In this document: positions 44,761 to 56,349 of the stretch, piece after piece
Layout: each line of letters starts with the position of its first letter
Numbering within the stretch: position 1 is the first letter of the stretch
From: Bostrychus sinensis
Lineage: Eukaryota > Chordata > Actinopteri > Gobiiformes > Eleotridae
Reading direction: 5' to 3'
Length of the DNA stretch: 64,000 nucleotides
NCBI GenBank assembly: GCA_020698575.1
Contig: CM036251.1
Location: 8,844,788 to 8,908,787 of the forward strand
The notes under the pieces: model-generated
The model's database searches: none
What the model saw: only the letters and a program-made list of their open reading frames with translations
What the model was told of the DNA's origin: nothing
Translations under genes and position numbers: made by a program

Positions 44761-47700
44761 CCATCCATCCATCCATCCATCCATATTCTTCCGCTTTATC
44801 CAGGGCCAGGTCGCGGAGGCAGCAGTCTAAGCAGGGACACCCAGACATCCCTTTCCCCGGACACTTCCTCCAGCTCCTCAGGAGGAACCCCAAGGCGTTC
44901 CCAGGCCGAGAGACATAGACCCTCCAGCGTGTCCTAGGTCTTCCCCGGGGCCTCCTCCCGGTGGGACATGCCCGGAACACGTCCCCAGGGAGGCGTCCGG
45001 AACAGATGCCCAAGCCACCTCAGCTGACTCCTCTCGATGTGGAGGAGCAGCGGCTCTACTCCGAGCTCCTCCTGGGTAACCGGGCTCCTCACCCTATCTC
45101 TAAGGGAGCGCCCAGCCACCCTGCGGAGGAAACTCATTTCGGCCGCTTGTATCTGGGATCTTGTCCTTTCGGTCATGACCCAAAGCTCATGACCATAGGT
45201 GAGAGTAGGAACGTAGATCGACCGGTATATCGAGAGCTTCGCCTTTCGACTCAGCTCTTTCTTCACCACAACAGACCGATACAACGACCGCATTACTGCA
45301 GACGCTGCACTGATCCGTCTGTCGATCTCACGCTCCATCCTTCCCTCACTCATGAACAAGACCCAGAGATACTTAAACTCCTCCACTTGAGGCAGGAACT
45401 CTCCTCCGAACCTGGAGAGGGCAAGCCACCCTTTTCCGGTCGAGAACCATGGCCTCGGACTTGGAGGAGCTGATTCTCATCCCAGCTGCATCACATTCGG
45501 CTGCAAACCACCCCAGTGCACACTGAAGGTCCTGGCCTGATGAAGCCAACAGGACAACATCATCCGCAAAAAGCAGAGATGAAATCCTGTGGTCCCCAAA
45601 CCTGACACCCTCCGGCCCCTGGCTGCACCTAGAAATTCTGTCCATAAAAATTATGAACAGAACTGGTGACAAAGGGCAGCCCTGCCGGAGTCCAACATGC
45701 ACCGGCAACAGGTCCGACTTACAACCGGAAATGCGAACCAAACTCCTGCTCCGGTCATACAGGGACCGAACAGCCCTTAGCAAAGGGCCTCGGACCCCGT
45801 ACTCCCAGAGCACCCCCCTAAGGACACTACGAGGGACACGGTCGAACGCCTTCTCCAGGTCCACAAAACACATGTGGACTGGATGGGCGAACTCCTTTGA
45901 ACCCTCGAGCACCCGATAGAGGGTGTAGAGCTGGTCCACTGTTCCACGGCCAGGACGAAAACCGCATTGTTCCTCCTGAATCCGAGGTTCGACTATCGGC
46001 CGAATTCTCCTCTCCAGTACCCTGGAATAGACTTTCCCGGGGAGGCTGAGAAGTGTGATCTCCCTGTAGTTGGAACACACTCTCCGGTCCCCCTCTTTGA
46101 AAAGAGGGACCACCACCCCGGTCTGCCACTCCAAAGGCACTGTCCCCGACCGCCACGCGATGTTGCAGAGACGTGTCAGCCACGACAGCCCCACAACATC
46201 CAGAGACTTGAGGTACTCAAGGCGAATCTCATCCACACCCGGTGCCTTGCCACCGAGGAGCTTTTTAACCACCTCGATGACTTCAGCCCGGGTGATGGAT
46301 GAATCCTCCTCTGAGTCCCCAACCTCTGCTTCCTCAACGGAAGACGTGTCGGTGGGATTGAGGAAATCCTCAAAGTATTCCTTCCACCGTCCGGCACATC
46401 CCCAGTCGAGGTCAGCAGCCCCCCACCTCCACTGTAAAACAGTGTTGGTGAAGAACTGCTTCCCCCTCCTGAGGCGGCGGACGGTTTGCCAGAATCTCTT
46501 TGAGGCCGACCGATAGTCCTCCTCCATGGCCTCCCTGAACTCCTCCCAGACCCGTGTTTTTGCCTCCACAACCACCCGGGCCGCAGCACACTTGGCCTGC
46601 CGGTACCCATCAGCTGCCTCAGGAGTCCCTCGAGCCAGCCAGGCTCAATAGGACTCCTTCTTCAGCCTGACGGCATCCCTTACTTCCGGTGTCCACCACC
46701 GGGTTCGGGGGTTGCCACCACGACAGGCACCAGAGACCTTACAGCCACAGCTCCTGATGGCTGCATTGACAATAGAGGTGGAGAACATGGTCCACTCGGA
46801 CTCAATGTCTCCAACCTCCCCCGAGATCTGGTTGAAGCTCTCCCGGAGGTGGGAGTTGAAGACACCTCTGACAGGAGGCTCAGCCAGACGTTCCCAACAG
46901 ACCCTCACAATACGTTTGGGCCTGCCGAGTCTGTCCGGCCTCCTCCTCCGCCAGCGGATCCAAGTCACCACCAGGTGGTGATCAGTTGACAGCTCAGCCC
47001 CTCTCTTCACCCGAGTGTCCAAGACACACGGCCGAAGGTCAGATGACACGACTACAAAGTCGATCATCGACCTCCGACCTAGGGTGTCCTGGTGCCACGT
47101 GCACTGATGGACACCCTTGTGCTTGAACATGGTGTTCGTTATGGACAAACTGTGACTAGCACAGAAGTCCAATAACAAAACACCACTCGGGTTCAGATCA
47201 GGGAGGCCGTTCCTCCCAATCACGCCCTCTCCAGGTGTCACTGTCGCTGCCCACGTGAGCGTTGAAGTCTCCCAGCAGAATGACGGAGTCCCCAGTTGGA
47301 GTACTTTTCACCCCTTCCAGGGACTCCAAGAAGGCCGAGTACTCTACACTGCTGTTCGGCCCATAGGCTGAAACAACAGTGAGAGACCTGTCCCCAACCC
47401 GAAGGCGCAGGGACACGACCCTCTCATTCAAAGGGGAAAACTCCAACACATGGCGGCTGAGCTGGGGAGCTATGAGCAAGCCCACACCAGCCCACCGCCT
47501 CTCACCGCGAGCAACGCCAGAGTAGAAGAGAGTCCAGCCCCTCTCAAGGAGTTGGGTTCCAGAGCCCAAACTGTGCGTGGAGGTGAGCCTGACTATCTCT
47601 AGTCGGTAACGCTCAACCTCCCGCACAAGCTCAGGCTCCTTCCCCCCCAGCGAGGTGACATTCCATGTCCCCAGAGCCAGTTTCTGTGCCCAGGGATCGG

Positions 47701-47954
47701 GACGCAGAGGCCCCCGCCTTCGACCACTGCCCGATCCTCCTTGCACCGGCCCCTTACGGTTCCTCCTGTGGGTGGTGGGTCCACGGGAAGATGGCCCCAC
47801 GTCGTCCTTTCGGGCTGGGCCCGGCCGGGTCCGATGGGGAGAGACCCGGCCACCAGGTGCTCGCAATCGAGCCCCAACCCCAGGCCTGGCTCCAGGGTGG
47901 GGCCCCGGCTGCGCCATACCGGGCGACGTAACTGGCCTCGTTTTCTTTGTCATC
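44761..47954 (-). mobile_element. Rex3 (RTE-clade LINE), nearly full length, 11-bp TSD
   Basis: The perfect direct repeat AACAACAACTT lies at 44750-44760 and 47955-47965 and delimits a 3194-bp unit. The 3' end is the CATC/GATG tandem tail (44761-44784). Two stretches inside, near 45663-45685 and 46109-46128, match from memory the published Rex3 reverse-transcriptase primer sites, which makes the family assignment firm. Compared with 42895-43250, the extreme 5' end (LNDPRSYVAWG region) is missing, so it is slightly 5'-truncated. It separates TIR unit 2 from unit 3. Confidence 0.93.
44800..47730 (-). pseudogene. Rex3 endonuclease/reverse transcriptase ORF, frame-broken
   Basis: Order on the minus strand: first an APE-type endonuclease starting LALGTWNVTSLGGKE (about 47690), with VILLGDFNAHVGSD (47270s) and, after a frameshift near 47220, RSMIDFVVVSSDLRP and ELSTDHHLVVTW. 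Then a linker ending TRWWTPEVRDAV, a stop near 46645, and the reverse transcriptase with LLGGKAPGVDEIRLEYLK, FRPGRGTVDQLYTLYRVLEG, FVDLEKAFDRVPR, GLRQGCPLSPVLFIIFMD and the catalytic FADDVVLLASS. A second frameshift near 45380 leads to the C-terminal part with VAGRSLRDRVRSPVTQEE. The catalytic motifs are intact but the reading frame is not, so it cannot encode an active protein. Confidence 0.9.
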
Positions 47955-48134
47955 AACAACAACTTTACTACGCAAAAAGACCCATGTCTAATCATACTGA
48001 TCATAATAAAGTAGGATAGTGGGGGAGGCAATTAAAAAAAATTATCTACTTAATTACAGGCTTTGTAATTAGTTGATCATGATCAATCACATTTTTATCA
48101 AGTATACATTTTCAGAAATATATTATATGAGCTA

Positions 48135-49025
48135 TTAGGATGTAACTATGCACTAAAGTTACAATTCAATTCGATTCACGATTTTCTGTTCACAAATTTT
48201 TTTTAATTTTTATTAGCAGATTTAGTTGCAGTATAATTATGACCAAAATATTTTTATATAGCCTTTGTATCTCCTTATCAAACCTAAATTGTTGTGCATT
48301 TCTTATTAACAGAAATGTAATAAAAAGTAGAGCTTAAAATAATGACATGTAAAAATAATATATATAAATGTTATATATAAATATATAACATAACTTACTT
48401 ACACTTATATTTCTTGTATTCTGTTTTTAGAAAGAAAGTAGAGATAAAAAATAAAAAAATAAATAAAAAATAGGCCTAATATAAGTCAAGTCTTATAAAA
48501 ATATCAGTGAGGAAAGACACATCCTCAGTAAAGACACTGATCTCCATGGAAACGCTCCGGGGGAGGGGACACGGAAACTTCAGATAAACTTTAGCTGTTG
48601 TTAGCGACTTAGCTTTCCATTAGCCCACTGCTAATGACAGGCTACTTTCTGAACAATGGCAACTGGAGCAAACAGGTTTGTGCAGCCTGAATATTAGCTT
48701 TAGCTGTGTCTCTCCTGCCATCTGCCCTGGGCTGGTTGTTGTGGTGAATGAGGGCGCTGTGTGCGCTCCTGACTCTGTCTGTGTGAGCACACAGAGGAGA
48801 GAAAGTGCACTTCTGAGCTGCTTCAAGTATTTAAGCTCTTGTAGGGCCTTCTCAGGTCCCCAGTACCTCAGGCTAGCAATTTTACAAGTCCTGTAAACTA
48901 AAACTTGATACAAATTAATGTTTCTATGAAGTAAAATGTCCAGATAACAATGTCCTCCACCGATTCAAAAGTTCTCTATTTTGCAATGATTTTTAGCCGA
49001 TTTACAAAGAATCGTTACATCCCTA
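48135..49025. mobile_element. Non-autonomous hAT-like element, 891 bp, perfect 8-bp TSD
   Basis: The left end TTAGGATGTAACTATGC and the reverse of the right end, TAGGGATGTAACGATTC, are inverted. ATTCGATTCACGATTTT lies just inside the left, and a complementary AGCCGATTTACAAAGAATC at the right. ATGAGCTA is duplicated exactly at 48127-48134 and 49026-49033. No transposase frame is present. Confidence 0.88.
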
Positions 49026-49033
49026 ATGAGCTA

Positions 49034-49971
49034 ACTTGTATGTTCTGGCACGTGTGACCTCCTCTCGCCCTCGCGTCTGCTTTCCATACCATGTCTGTGT
49101 ACATGAGCGAAGAAGGAAAAGGAGTGAAGCTGTGGGCTATATGAGCGGGGGCGGGCCAACCTCGAAAAAAACTCTGCAGTTACTTGTAGAGCACTCGTCT
49201 TGGCACATGCACATCCAACTGGCCCAAGCTGAAATGCACCGGTGTGGATGTCCAGTCCAGGTTTCCGTGTGCCAGAAACTAGATCACTGAGAAAAGTGCA
49301 ATTAAATGTGTTAAATATTTTAAAGCATTAATTTCTGTAAGTAATTTATCATAATTAAGCTGTTAACATCCCAGCCCTGTAATAAAGATGATTAGCCTAA
49401 TAGTATGTGATATAATTAGTAGTAAGTAATAATAAAATGCTAAAAGAAATCACAGACTCACATAAAGAGCAGCCCCTCCCCGCAGCACCATACACTTCTC
49501 TCCCCTCAGCCCTGACGCTGCTCCAGTCTCTCCTGACGAAGCCTCTTCTCTAGGTTTTCGTTAAAGCTATGGACCATTCACAATGCAGTCCTAAAGCTGC
49601 TCTATCAGACTTTATTGTCTCTTGCCTTCTCTGTTGTCCGCCGTATTTCAAACCCTAAAATGCAGTCTTGTGAGAAAGCTCAATCAAGTTTACCTTCTGG
49701 TCTCCCCCTTTGCACGGGGATGGGTTAAACTATTTTTGCAGACGGGGGACAACACAGACTGCACAGTTGCCCCAAATTAGACTGGCACTAATGAGTGAGG
49801 TGACTGACAGGTCGGCTGTGAGAGAGGGGGTTAAGAGATGCTGTGGTTCACTTTCACCGCTCAGTCAAGCTTGGCTATTGACTTGAACCATGTGCAATCA
49901 TAAAATTATACTCTGGGTGCTCAAACATTCTAGTGGGTGCTCTAGCCCTGCAGCACCCACAGGATCAGCGT
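49034..49971. other. Intergenic sequence without a recognised gene
   Basis: A short piece at 49252-49305 (GTGTGCCAGAAACTAGA) recurs just upstream of the coding exon of TIR copy 1 (about 33398-33425). Nothing else is recognised. Confidence 0.4.
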
Positions 49972-50895
49972 CTATGATGCCTGTGTGTTTGAATATCACT
50001 ACTTTTTGATGGAAACTTACCCTAACCCTCAGCACCCTGTGAGTGGCACAATGGTTAACTCTGGGATAAGAAAGCCAGTAGTGGAAAAGGTCATGCGAGC
50101 TGGTGCTGAAGCCTACCTGCAACATGTGTCTGACCTCCACAACAAAGAGCAGTGTTAGGTTTTGTGCCGTCTCAAAGGCATTGTTGCTCTTGACCAGAGC
50201 ACAGGATTCACAAATCTGTAAAGGCCGTGTCCTTGTTAAACAAGGCAGCTCTGACAGAGCTACTGACAACCTGACCAGTCCTGCTGACCTTCACCAACAG
50301 AGTTGATAGTGAGGGTTTGGCACAGGTCTGCAGGGAGATCATTGGTCACTTTGTGGGTAGGCTCAAAGCATTACACCAGGCCCGGGCGAGGATGGGTGGG
50401 TACGCTGCCTTCTGGGAGCCGTACAAAATGAAACTTCTGGTCACCCTTTGAGTCCTGTCAACCACCAACTCTCTGTAAGTTTGGGAGCAGACAGCATTGC
50501 CCCAAACATAAAAGTGGGGTCATTGTTGCCCCAAGTGCGCCAGGGATTGTGAAGGTGTCTGTGGCGATTGACAGTTTCTGTGGCTGAACTTGCCGAGCGG
50601 GACTTCTTCCCTTGACCACTGACTTTCAGGAGGGCTAGGGTCATGGCAAGTACTGGAGAATATGTTGAGTGACTTTCACAAACAGAAGCATAAACTGGAG
50701 TGGTCTCCGTTTTACACAACTTGTGTGGCCAAACCTGCAGCCTACAGCACAGACAGCCACTGCCACTGAGGAGGAACCTGAGCTATGCAAAGCATGTTGA
50801 GGGTTACTGTTTGTTTGACACACCATGGATGCAGCTCATTCTCACTGGCCCACCTCTGCAAATGCCATGGAATGACAAGAAAAAAGTGTCCGTGT
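49972..50895. repeat. 0.9-kb duplicated block of unknown nature, copy b
   Basis: Counterpart of 34797-35745, with scattered substitutions and small indels. It is followed after only ~40 bp by the hAT remnant at 50935, whereas about 2.65 kb lie between the equivalents in unit 2. Unit 3 has therefore suffered a deletion. Confidence 0.7.
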
Positions 50896-50934
50896 TCCTT
50901 AATTGCATTAATATTTGCAAAATTAAGAAGAAGA

Positions 50935-51095
50935 TTAATGCAGTTAATCTCCTTTTTAATATAATTTCTAATGACATCAGTGACTGTTTCAATAAAATTT
51001 TTCTGTATTCTATTTGACAAGGCAGAAAACACAATATGTCTCCAAATGTACTTGTTAATTTTTCATATTTGTCAGCAAAAGCATGGAAAAACATC
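50935..51095 (-). pseudogene. hAT (DUF4371-type) transposase remnant, N-terminal piece
   Basis: The minus-strand frame FFHAFADKYEKLTSTFG and, in a shifted frame, NRIQKNFIETVTDVIRNYIK match FHAFAEKYEKLTRRL and NRIQNNLIEVVADVMRNYIK of the larger pseudogene at 36310-38600. It is a paralogous copy created by the segmental duplication and shortened by deletion. Confidence 0.75.
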
Positions 51096-51119
51096 TGTCA
51101 GAAAACCAGTGTCATTACT

Positions 51120-51430
51120 GGGAAGAAAAACAAGCAATTTATTTTAAAAAAGGGGACATACGAGAACTGTGTTAAAAATTCCAATAATGATATGACCAGC
51201 AATTTCTGGATACCTTTTTTTGAACAGTAAAAGTTTAATTCAGTTTTATTTTTAGAAAGAGCACTTCTGTAAAAATAGAACTTAACAGTAAACCAGCTCT
51301 AACCCAGACTAAACAAGGCCTAAATGAGAACTAAACCTGGTTTAAGCCAGGACTAAACCATGATTAAACCAGGATTAAACTTCAGACTGCTCTAATCGAA
51401 CTTTTTCAACTTTTGTTCCAACAGAGTCTC
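51120..51430 (-). repeat. Downstream flank of TIR copy 3
   Basis: Homologous to 38835-39200 and 56350-56715. It includes ACTAAACCAGCTCTAACCC-type sequence with repeated CCAG-GACTAAACC motifs. Confidence 0.8.
51245..51250 (-). terminator. Candidate polyadenylation signal, TIR copy 3
   Basis: AATAAA on the minus strand about 220 bp after the ancestral stop codon (51472-51470), at a homologous position in copy 2. This spacing suits a short 3' untranslated region. Confidence 0.5.
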
Positions 51431-51469
51431 TCATTAGACAATTATTTTGAGAGCAAGTGTGTTGATCTA

Positions 51470-52737
51470 TCACTGGTCCAGCCAATGTCCCTTGTCCAGC
51501 TGTTGGCAGACGTACTGACAAAAGCACACAGCTCTGGGCAGGTGACCCGTGGAGGGGGGCGTAGAGAAGGGGAAGTCTTTTTTGGCGAAGACAGCAAGCG
51601 TAACCAGACGAGAAGTACAACAGCGCTCTGTGGAACATGTCCTCACTGCAGGCCTGCTCTGAAAATGTGTCTGTGAACTCCTGTCTGCAGCTGTCCAATG
51701 AAACATACACCAGGTAGAGCTTTGAGTTGGACCGACAGCCCATTAAGACTTTTTCCTTTGAGAGAAGAACGTTTGCTTGGCCTACAGCTTTCTGCAGCTC
51801 CCTCACAATGTGCCGGGCATCGTCTCTTTTCCAAAGACAAAGCTGAATTAAAATTCCAAAAGCAACAGAAACTAAACATATAGAAGCAACTACAACTAGC
51901 GCCAAAGGAACACTGGGATGTTCTTGAATAGGAAACAATATTACACCTGTTATAAATGCATACAATGATAGCCAGGATAATAATAATATAACCCCTCCGA
52001 CGTAGACCAGGACCCGTTTCCAAAGAGGACGCAGCCACACTTGAGTTTGGGCCACACTGTTTATGATCCTCAGAGCCTCCTGGTAATTGTCCTGGTCCTG
52101 GATTATAAGGCGCAGCAGGTACCGGGACGTCCATGTCACTGAAGACCCCAGCGTCCCATGAGTAGAGGGTCTCCTCGTTGGCGGCAGTGAGGGGCTGCAG
52201 GGCCTTGCCGTTGTAAACAGACGGAGGCTGGTATGGGACTACTGTAGACCCTCTGAGCTCCCTGTTGGGGGTGCACAGCACTTTGAGGAGCTGGTGCATG
52301 AAGTCTGGATGGACGGCCTCTATGTAGGTGAGGTGGCAGAGGTGCAGGGGGACCGAGATGTCTGGATCGAGCAGAACCGGGACTATGGGCTTCCTTTCTA
52401 AACAGTCCCTAAAAAGAGACATGTTCGCTTCAAGGAGGCACCAGCGACTCCTCACAAACTCTGGACTCAGGACCAGCAGGACTTTCTGGCTCTGCTGGAT
52501 ACATTCAGACATGTTCTCCAACACTGTGCGTCCCGGGACAAAGTCACGCTCATGGTAGCAGACCTTCAGGCCAATGGCCTCCAGCTTGTCCACAAGAGAG
52601 TGGGTCCACTTGTAGTCAGTGCTGCTGTAGCTTAAGAAGACATGGTAGCACTCATCGTCCCTCAGTGTGGGCGGGACGAACGGAGAAGTGAGCTGTGATT
52701 GGACGTCAGCGGTGTCAGTCGAGTTTAGACCCTCCAT
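51470..52737 (-). pseudogene. TIR-domain two-pass membrane protein, copy 3 (two frameshifts)
   Basis: It is homologous to copy 1 throughout and keeps the start (52737) and splice acceptor (52742-52741). An extra base at about 52121 shifts the frame after residue 205 (DMDVP), so the product would continue in a foreign frame to about 364 residues. A second inserted base near 51588 shifts the C-terminal part again; the two do not compensate. The TIR domain itself is intact and differs from copy 2 by a few changes (for example LLDPDISVP and FMHQLLKVL). The membrane region in the original frame reads LWKRVLVYVGGVILLLSWLS. Most likely a recent pseudogene. Confidence 0.88.
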
Positions 52738-52799
52738 TATCTGTAACAGACAGTAGGACAATTACATTATGCAACCTGCTTCATATAAGTTGGACTTTA

Positions 52800-52925
52800 T
52801 TGTCTGTGTAGGTATGACTGCTAAGCTGCACCTGGGGAACCTTCTCTAGATCCTGAGCCATGATCCTGGTCAGGAGTACCTAGCTGGAGGATTAGCCTGT
52901 TGTGCAGGGAGAGGCATCGAGCATG
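52800..52925 (-). repeat. SINE middle fragment, minus strand
   Basis: On the minus strand CAGGCTAATCCTCCAGCTAG, then ACTCCTGACCAGGATCATGG matches the middle of the SINE at 21640-21690. Confidence 0.6.
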
Positions 52926-53639
52926 TGATGTATAAGAGTTAGATCAAGATTTTAGGGCAGAGCTCTCTCCCGGAAACTAGACACTGGTGGTTGCCAAAAA
53001 AAGACAATTGTAGAGAGAGAAATAATTTTACTGCTGAGGCGGTGAAGGGGTAGAGGAAGGCTTTGGCTCGAATCTAAAAACGCTGACAGGAGAAATGACA
53101 GGAGAGACAGAACAGTTTAAATTTGGATGCAAGCTTGCAATCAAGCTGTATTTCACTTGTTTAAGACAAAACCTAAGGCAGAAAGAACACCAAGTATGCA
53201 ATGACTGAAGACAGCTGCAGTAAGTAGGCCTGGCAATACATAAAAAACTAGGAAACCCAGTGTTTGGTGATGTCCATGGGTTCCAGACTTCAGGCATCAG
53301 GTCATCGCTTGTAAAGGATTTTAACCAAAGTATTAATAACAAACATTTTATTCATAGTAATGTTCATCTGTCCAATTACTTTTGAGCCCCTGAAAAAGAG
53401 GGTCCTATCCTTTAAAGAGCTGCAGTTCCTAAACGCTTTGTCCGATTTGGACGTGGCTACTCAGTTGAAGATGAGAGTCTGCACTTTAAGCACATATCAA
53501 AAGAACTGTTTTAGTTCACAGCTTTAAGAACAAAACTTGTCAGTAGTCGTCACAGTCACAATCGTATTTATCAATTAAACCTGATCAAAATGACCATGTA
53601 AAGAAACTTAGTGCCTGTGTGAGAGACATAAAGACCTAG

Positions 53640-55037
53640 ATGACAATTATCTCTTCTAAATCCCAAAAAACAGAGGTCATTATACTAGGCTCCAAAAACC
53701 TGAGAGATCCAGGGAGTCTCTCTGGACGGTGTCAGTGTACCCTTCGAGTTCTACTGTGAGAAACTTAGGAGTTTTATTTGACCAAGACTTGCCATTTAAG
53801 GCTTCTATAAACCAAGCCTGTAAACAGTGTTCTTTCAATTTGTGCAGGATAGCCAGAATCAGAAATATTTGATTTAAAAGTGATACTGAAAAACTCGTCC
53901 ATGCATTTGTTACATATAGGCTGGATTACTGTAACTCTGGCAGCGTGCCCTAAAAGCTCTTTAAAAAGTTTTCAGCTTGTTCAAAATGCAGCAGCAAGAT
54001 TATTAACAGGAACTAACTCCTGTGCTAGGTTCCCTTCACAGGCTTCCAGATGAATTCAGAATTAAATTGAAAATCCTTCTCCTGAATTACAAGGCCGTAA
54101 ATGATACGGCCCCATCCTACATTAATGATGTTATAGTGCCATACCAACCAAGCTACTGCGCTCACAAAATGCAGGGCTATTAGTGGCTCCCTTTCAAAAA
54201 GTACAGTTGGAGGTAGAGCCTTTAGTTACCAAGCTCCTGTCTTATGGAATCAGCTTCCAGCTCATGTTAGAGAGGCAGACACAGTCTTTACATTTAAAGT
54301 TAGGCTTAAAACGTTTCTCTTTGAGAAAGCGTATGGTCAGGGCAGCTAGGAACAGGGTTAGCTGAAGCTAAGCAGCTCTTGGGGCTATAAGCTGGGGGAA
54401 GAATGATGCCCTGAGCTTCTGTCCGCTGGTTTCATCTGCCCCTCCTCTTCTGTCACTATCAATACTGTAATCTAAGGTTCTATATCTTTAATCAATTCAT
54501 TGCTGTTCACAGGTTGTCCCTCTGTCTGCTCCCCTCTGGGGGAGTGGGGACTGTTTCAGATGCTTGGCTGCTGGTAGATGTCCCAGTGACGATTGGACCT
54601 TTGCTGACCACATCTGTGCTCCTGTCCTGACCTGTGGGTCCTTAACCTCACCTCCTATGGACTTCCTGGACCCCTACCTCACCCCCACTCCCCTGTCATC
54701 CAGACAGGGGAGTGGGGGTAACTATGATCCTATAGATGAACTAATGAACTTTATTTAACAGTTCTAGGAACATTTTGCCTGTCCGTCCTGGGAAAGGATC
54801 ACTTCATTATGGTTTCCATAAGATTTCTTCTTTCTTTCCCACAGCTGGGTTTTTTAGGAGTTTTTCCATACTGAGAAGGAGGGTCTAAAACAGGGATGTC
54901 CTGGGTCTGTTTTGTTTAGTGTAGTTATTGTTTGTATTATGTCTGATTGTGTGTCTGTACTTGATTAACTGTTGTGAAGCCCTTTGAGGCAACTTTTGTT
55001 GTGATTTTGGGCTATATAAATAAAACTGAATTGAATT
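53640..55037 (+). mobile_element. L2-type LINE 3' portion
   Basis: 53760-54340 translates, with several stops and frame changes, into the L2 reverse-transcriptase tail: LGVLFDQDLPFKASINQ, LVHAFVTYRLDYCNSGS, SYQAPVLWNQLPAHVREADT and VFTFKVRLKTFLFEKAYG. About 650 bp of 3' untranslated sequence follow, with the typical end GTGAAGCCCTTTGAGGCAAC and TATATAAATAAAACTGAATT plus a short AATTGAATTC tail. It lies in the intron of TIR copy 3, antisense to that gene, and is 5'-truncated and inactive. Confidence 0.85.
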
Positions 55038-55671
55038 CAGATCAGGATCAGTCCAAGCTGGTCTATGTCTTTATACAGTGGAGTAATGGCAGCAGTAAGT
55101 CTCACTGGAAAGATATCAATTCCAGCGCCAGCTCTGGCTGTTTACACCACAAAACAACAGAAAATAAGAAAAACAGAGCCAGAAAAACAAGAAGCAAAGC
55201 ACAAATCCACCTGAAGTACAAGATGAATAAAAATGAGAACGGAGGAGAGATTTTTTGAAACATTTTCTAAAACTCATGTAGTGGGCCTTTAATCTTTACT
55301 GGCACTGAAAGTGATCTCAGGGAACTTCTGTGAAAACCCAACAAACCTGTTCCTAAACAAAAACAAAGGCCTCATAGTACAATAGTAATACTTCAACTTA
55401 CTGTGGTACTACAAATTTATAAATGATACATGAAAAATCATCAGAGGTGGAATGAGAGGTACACATACTTGAAATATTATTAAAGTAGAAGTAAATATAG
55501 TAAACGTATTACATGAGTAAAGTATTGAATGTAAATTTTACTTACGTCCAACTACTTAGCAAAATCTGCTACTCCTTACTCATTAACAAAAGTATTATTA
55601 CTTTTCCACCAGTACAAATCAGTAGAAGTAAACTCTACCTGTTCTCCCAGTACAACTCTTCATAGTCTTAC

Positions 55672-55885
55672 CTGATACAAAGGCAGTCAGCCAGAGAGTG
55701 ACGCACATTTTTAGGGCAAGTGAAAACGAGAATACACTTAGCCTTAAAGAGACAGTGCTGTTGTGCAGAGATATGAAAAAGACAGACTGCGCCTTTAAAT
55801 GTAGTGGACACTGTCAAAAGTTCTTTGGGTCTGTTTTAGTCAATTTTTTTTTTTTTACTATTTTCAGCTCCCCTGCTCTGTTGTT
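55672..55885 (-). promoter_or_regulatory. Non-coding exon 1 and proximal promoter region, TIR copy 3 (inferred)
   Basis: Homologous to the equivalent parts of copies 1 and 2 and still ends in a good splice donor. It has lost the NF-kB-like site by deletion and one base of the ETS/PU.1-like motif (AGGGGAGC, minus strand near 55867). Regulation may have decayed together with the coding exon. Confidence 0.5.
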
Positions 55886-56349
55886 CTTGTTTGCTTTAAA
55901 ACACCTAAGTCGATTGTACTGCCCTTTAGAGTTCACATCACATCAAGATCCACATATAGAACCCCAAAACTGTTCTGTTATTTTTGTTTGGTTTGCCAAC
56001 TTTTGGTTTTACATCAAAATCTTAAAATCCTGACGTTCCCTGAAGCTGTCGTTACCATCATCATGACAAAGGGTACGCCTCATGAAGACTTAAGAGATTT
56101 AATGTGGTGAGAAGTTGCTTTGTTTACTGTTTAAAAGAATAAATATAACAGTCAGCCTGGTGTAGACACTATAAAGACAAGCTATTATTAATATATCAGT
56201 AAAACAAGAGAAACAAACCTCTAATGCACTTTTAAGAAACATTTAAAATCACTAATGACTTTCATTAAGGAACAGAAAGCGGCACAGGAGCCTGCTGCTG
56301 CAAGTCAGTGAGCCACCACAGCCTCAGCATGTGTATATATTAAACAAAA
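55886..56349. other. Intergenic sequence without recognised features
   Basis: No gene or clear repeat is recognised. Confidence 0.4.

Larger units (their letters stand above)
52741..55671 (-). other. Intron 1 of TIR gene copy 3 (inferred)
   Basis: A 2.93-kb interval between homologous splice signals (donor CAG|GTAAGA at 55671, acceptor at 52741). It contains an inverted SINE fragment, an L2 LINE in opposite orientation to the gene, and the part shared with the intron of copy 2 (55066-55671). Confidence 0.6.

Noticed and set aside
47198..48031. Host protein with endonuclease fold
   Set aside because: Endonuclease motifs belong to the Rex3 element; its TSD delimits the unit at 44761-47954.
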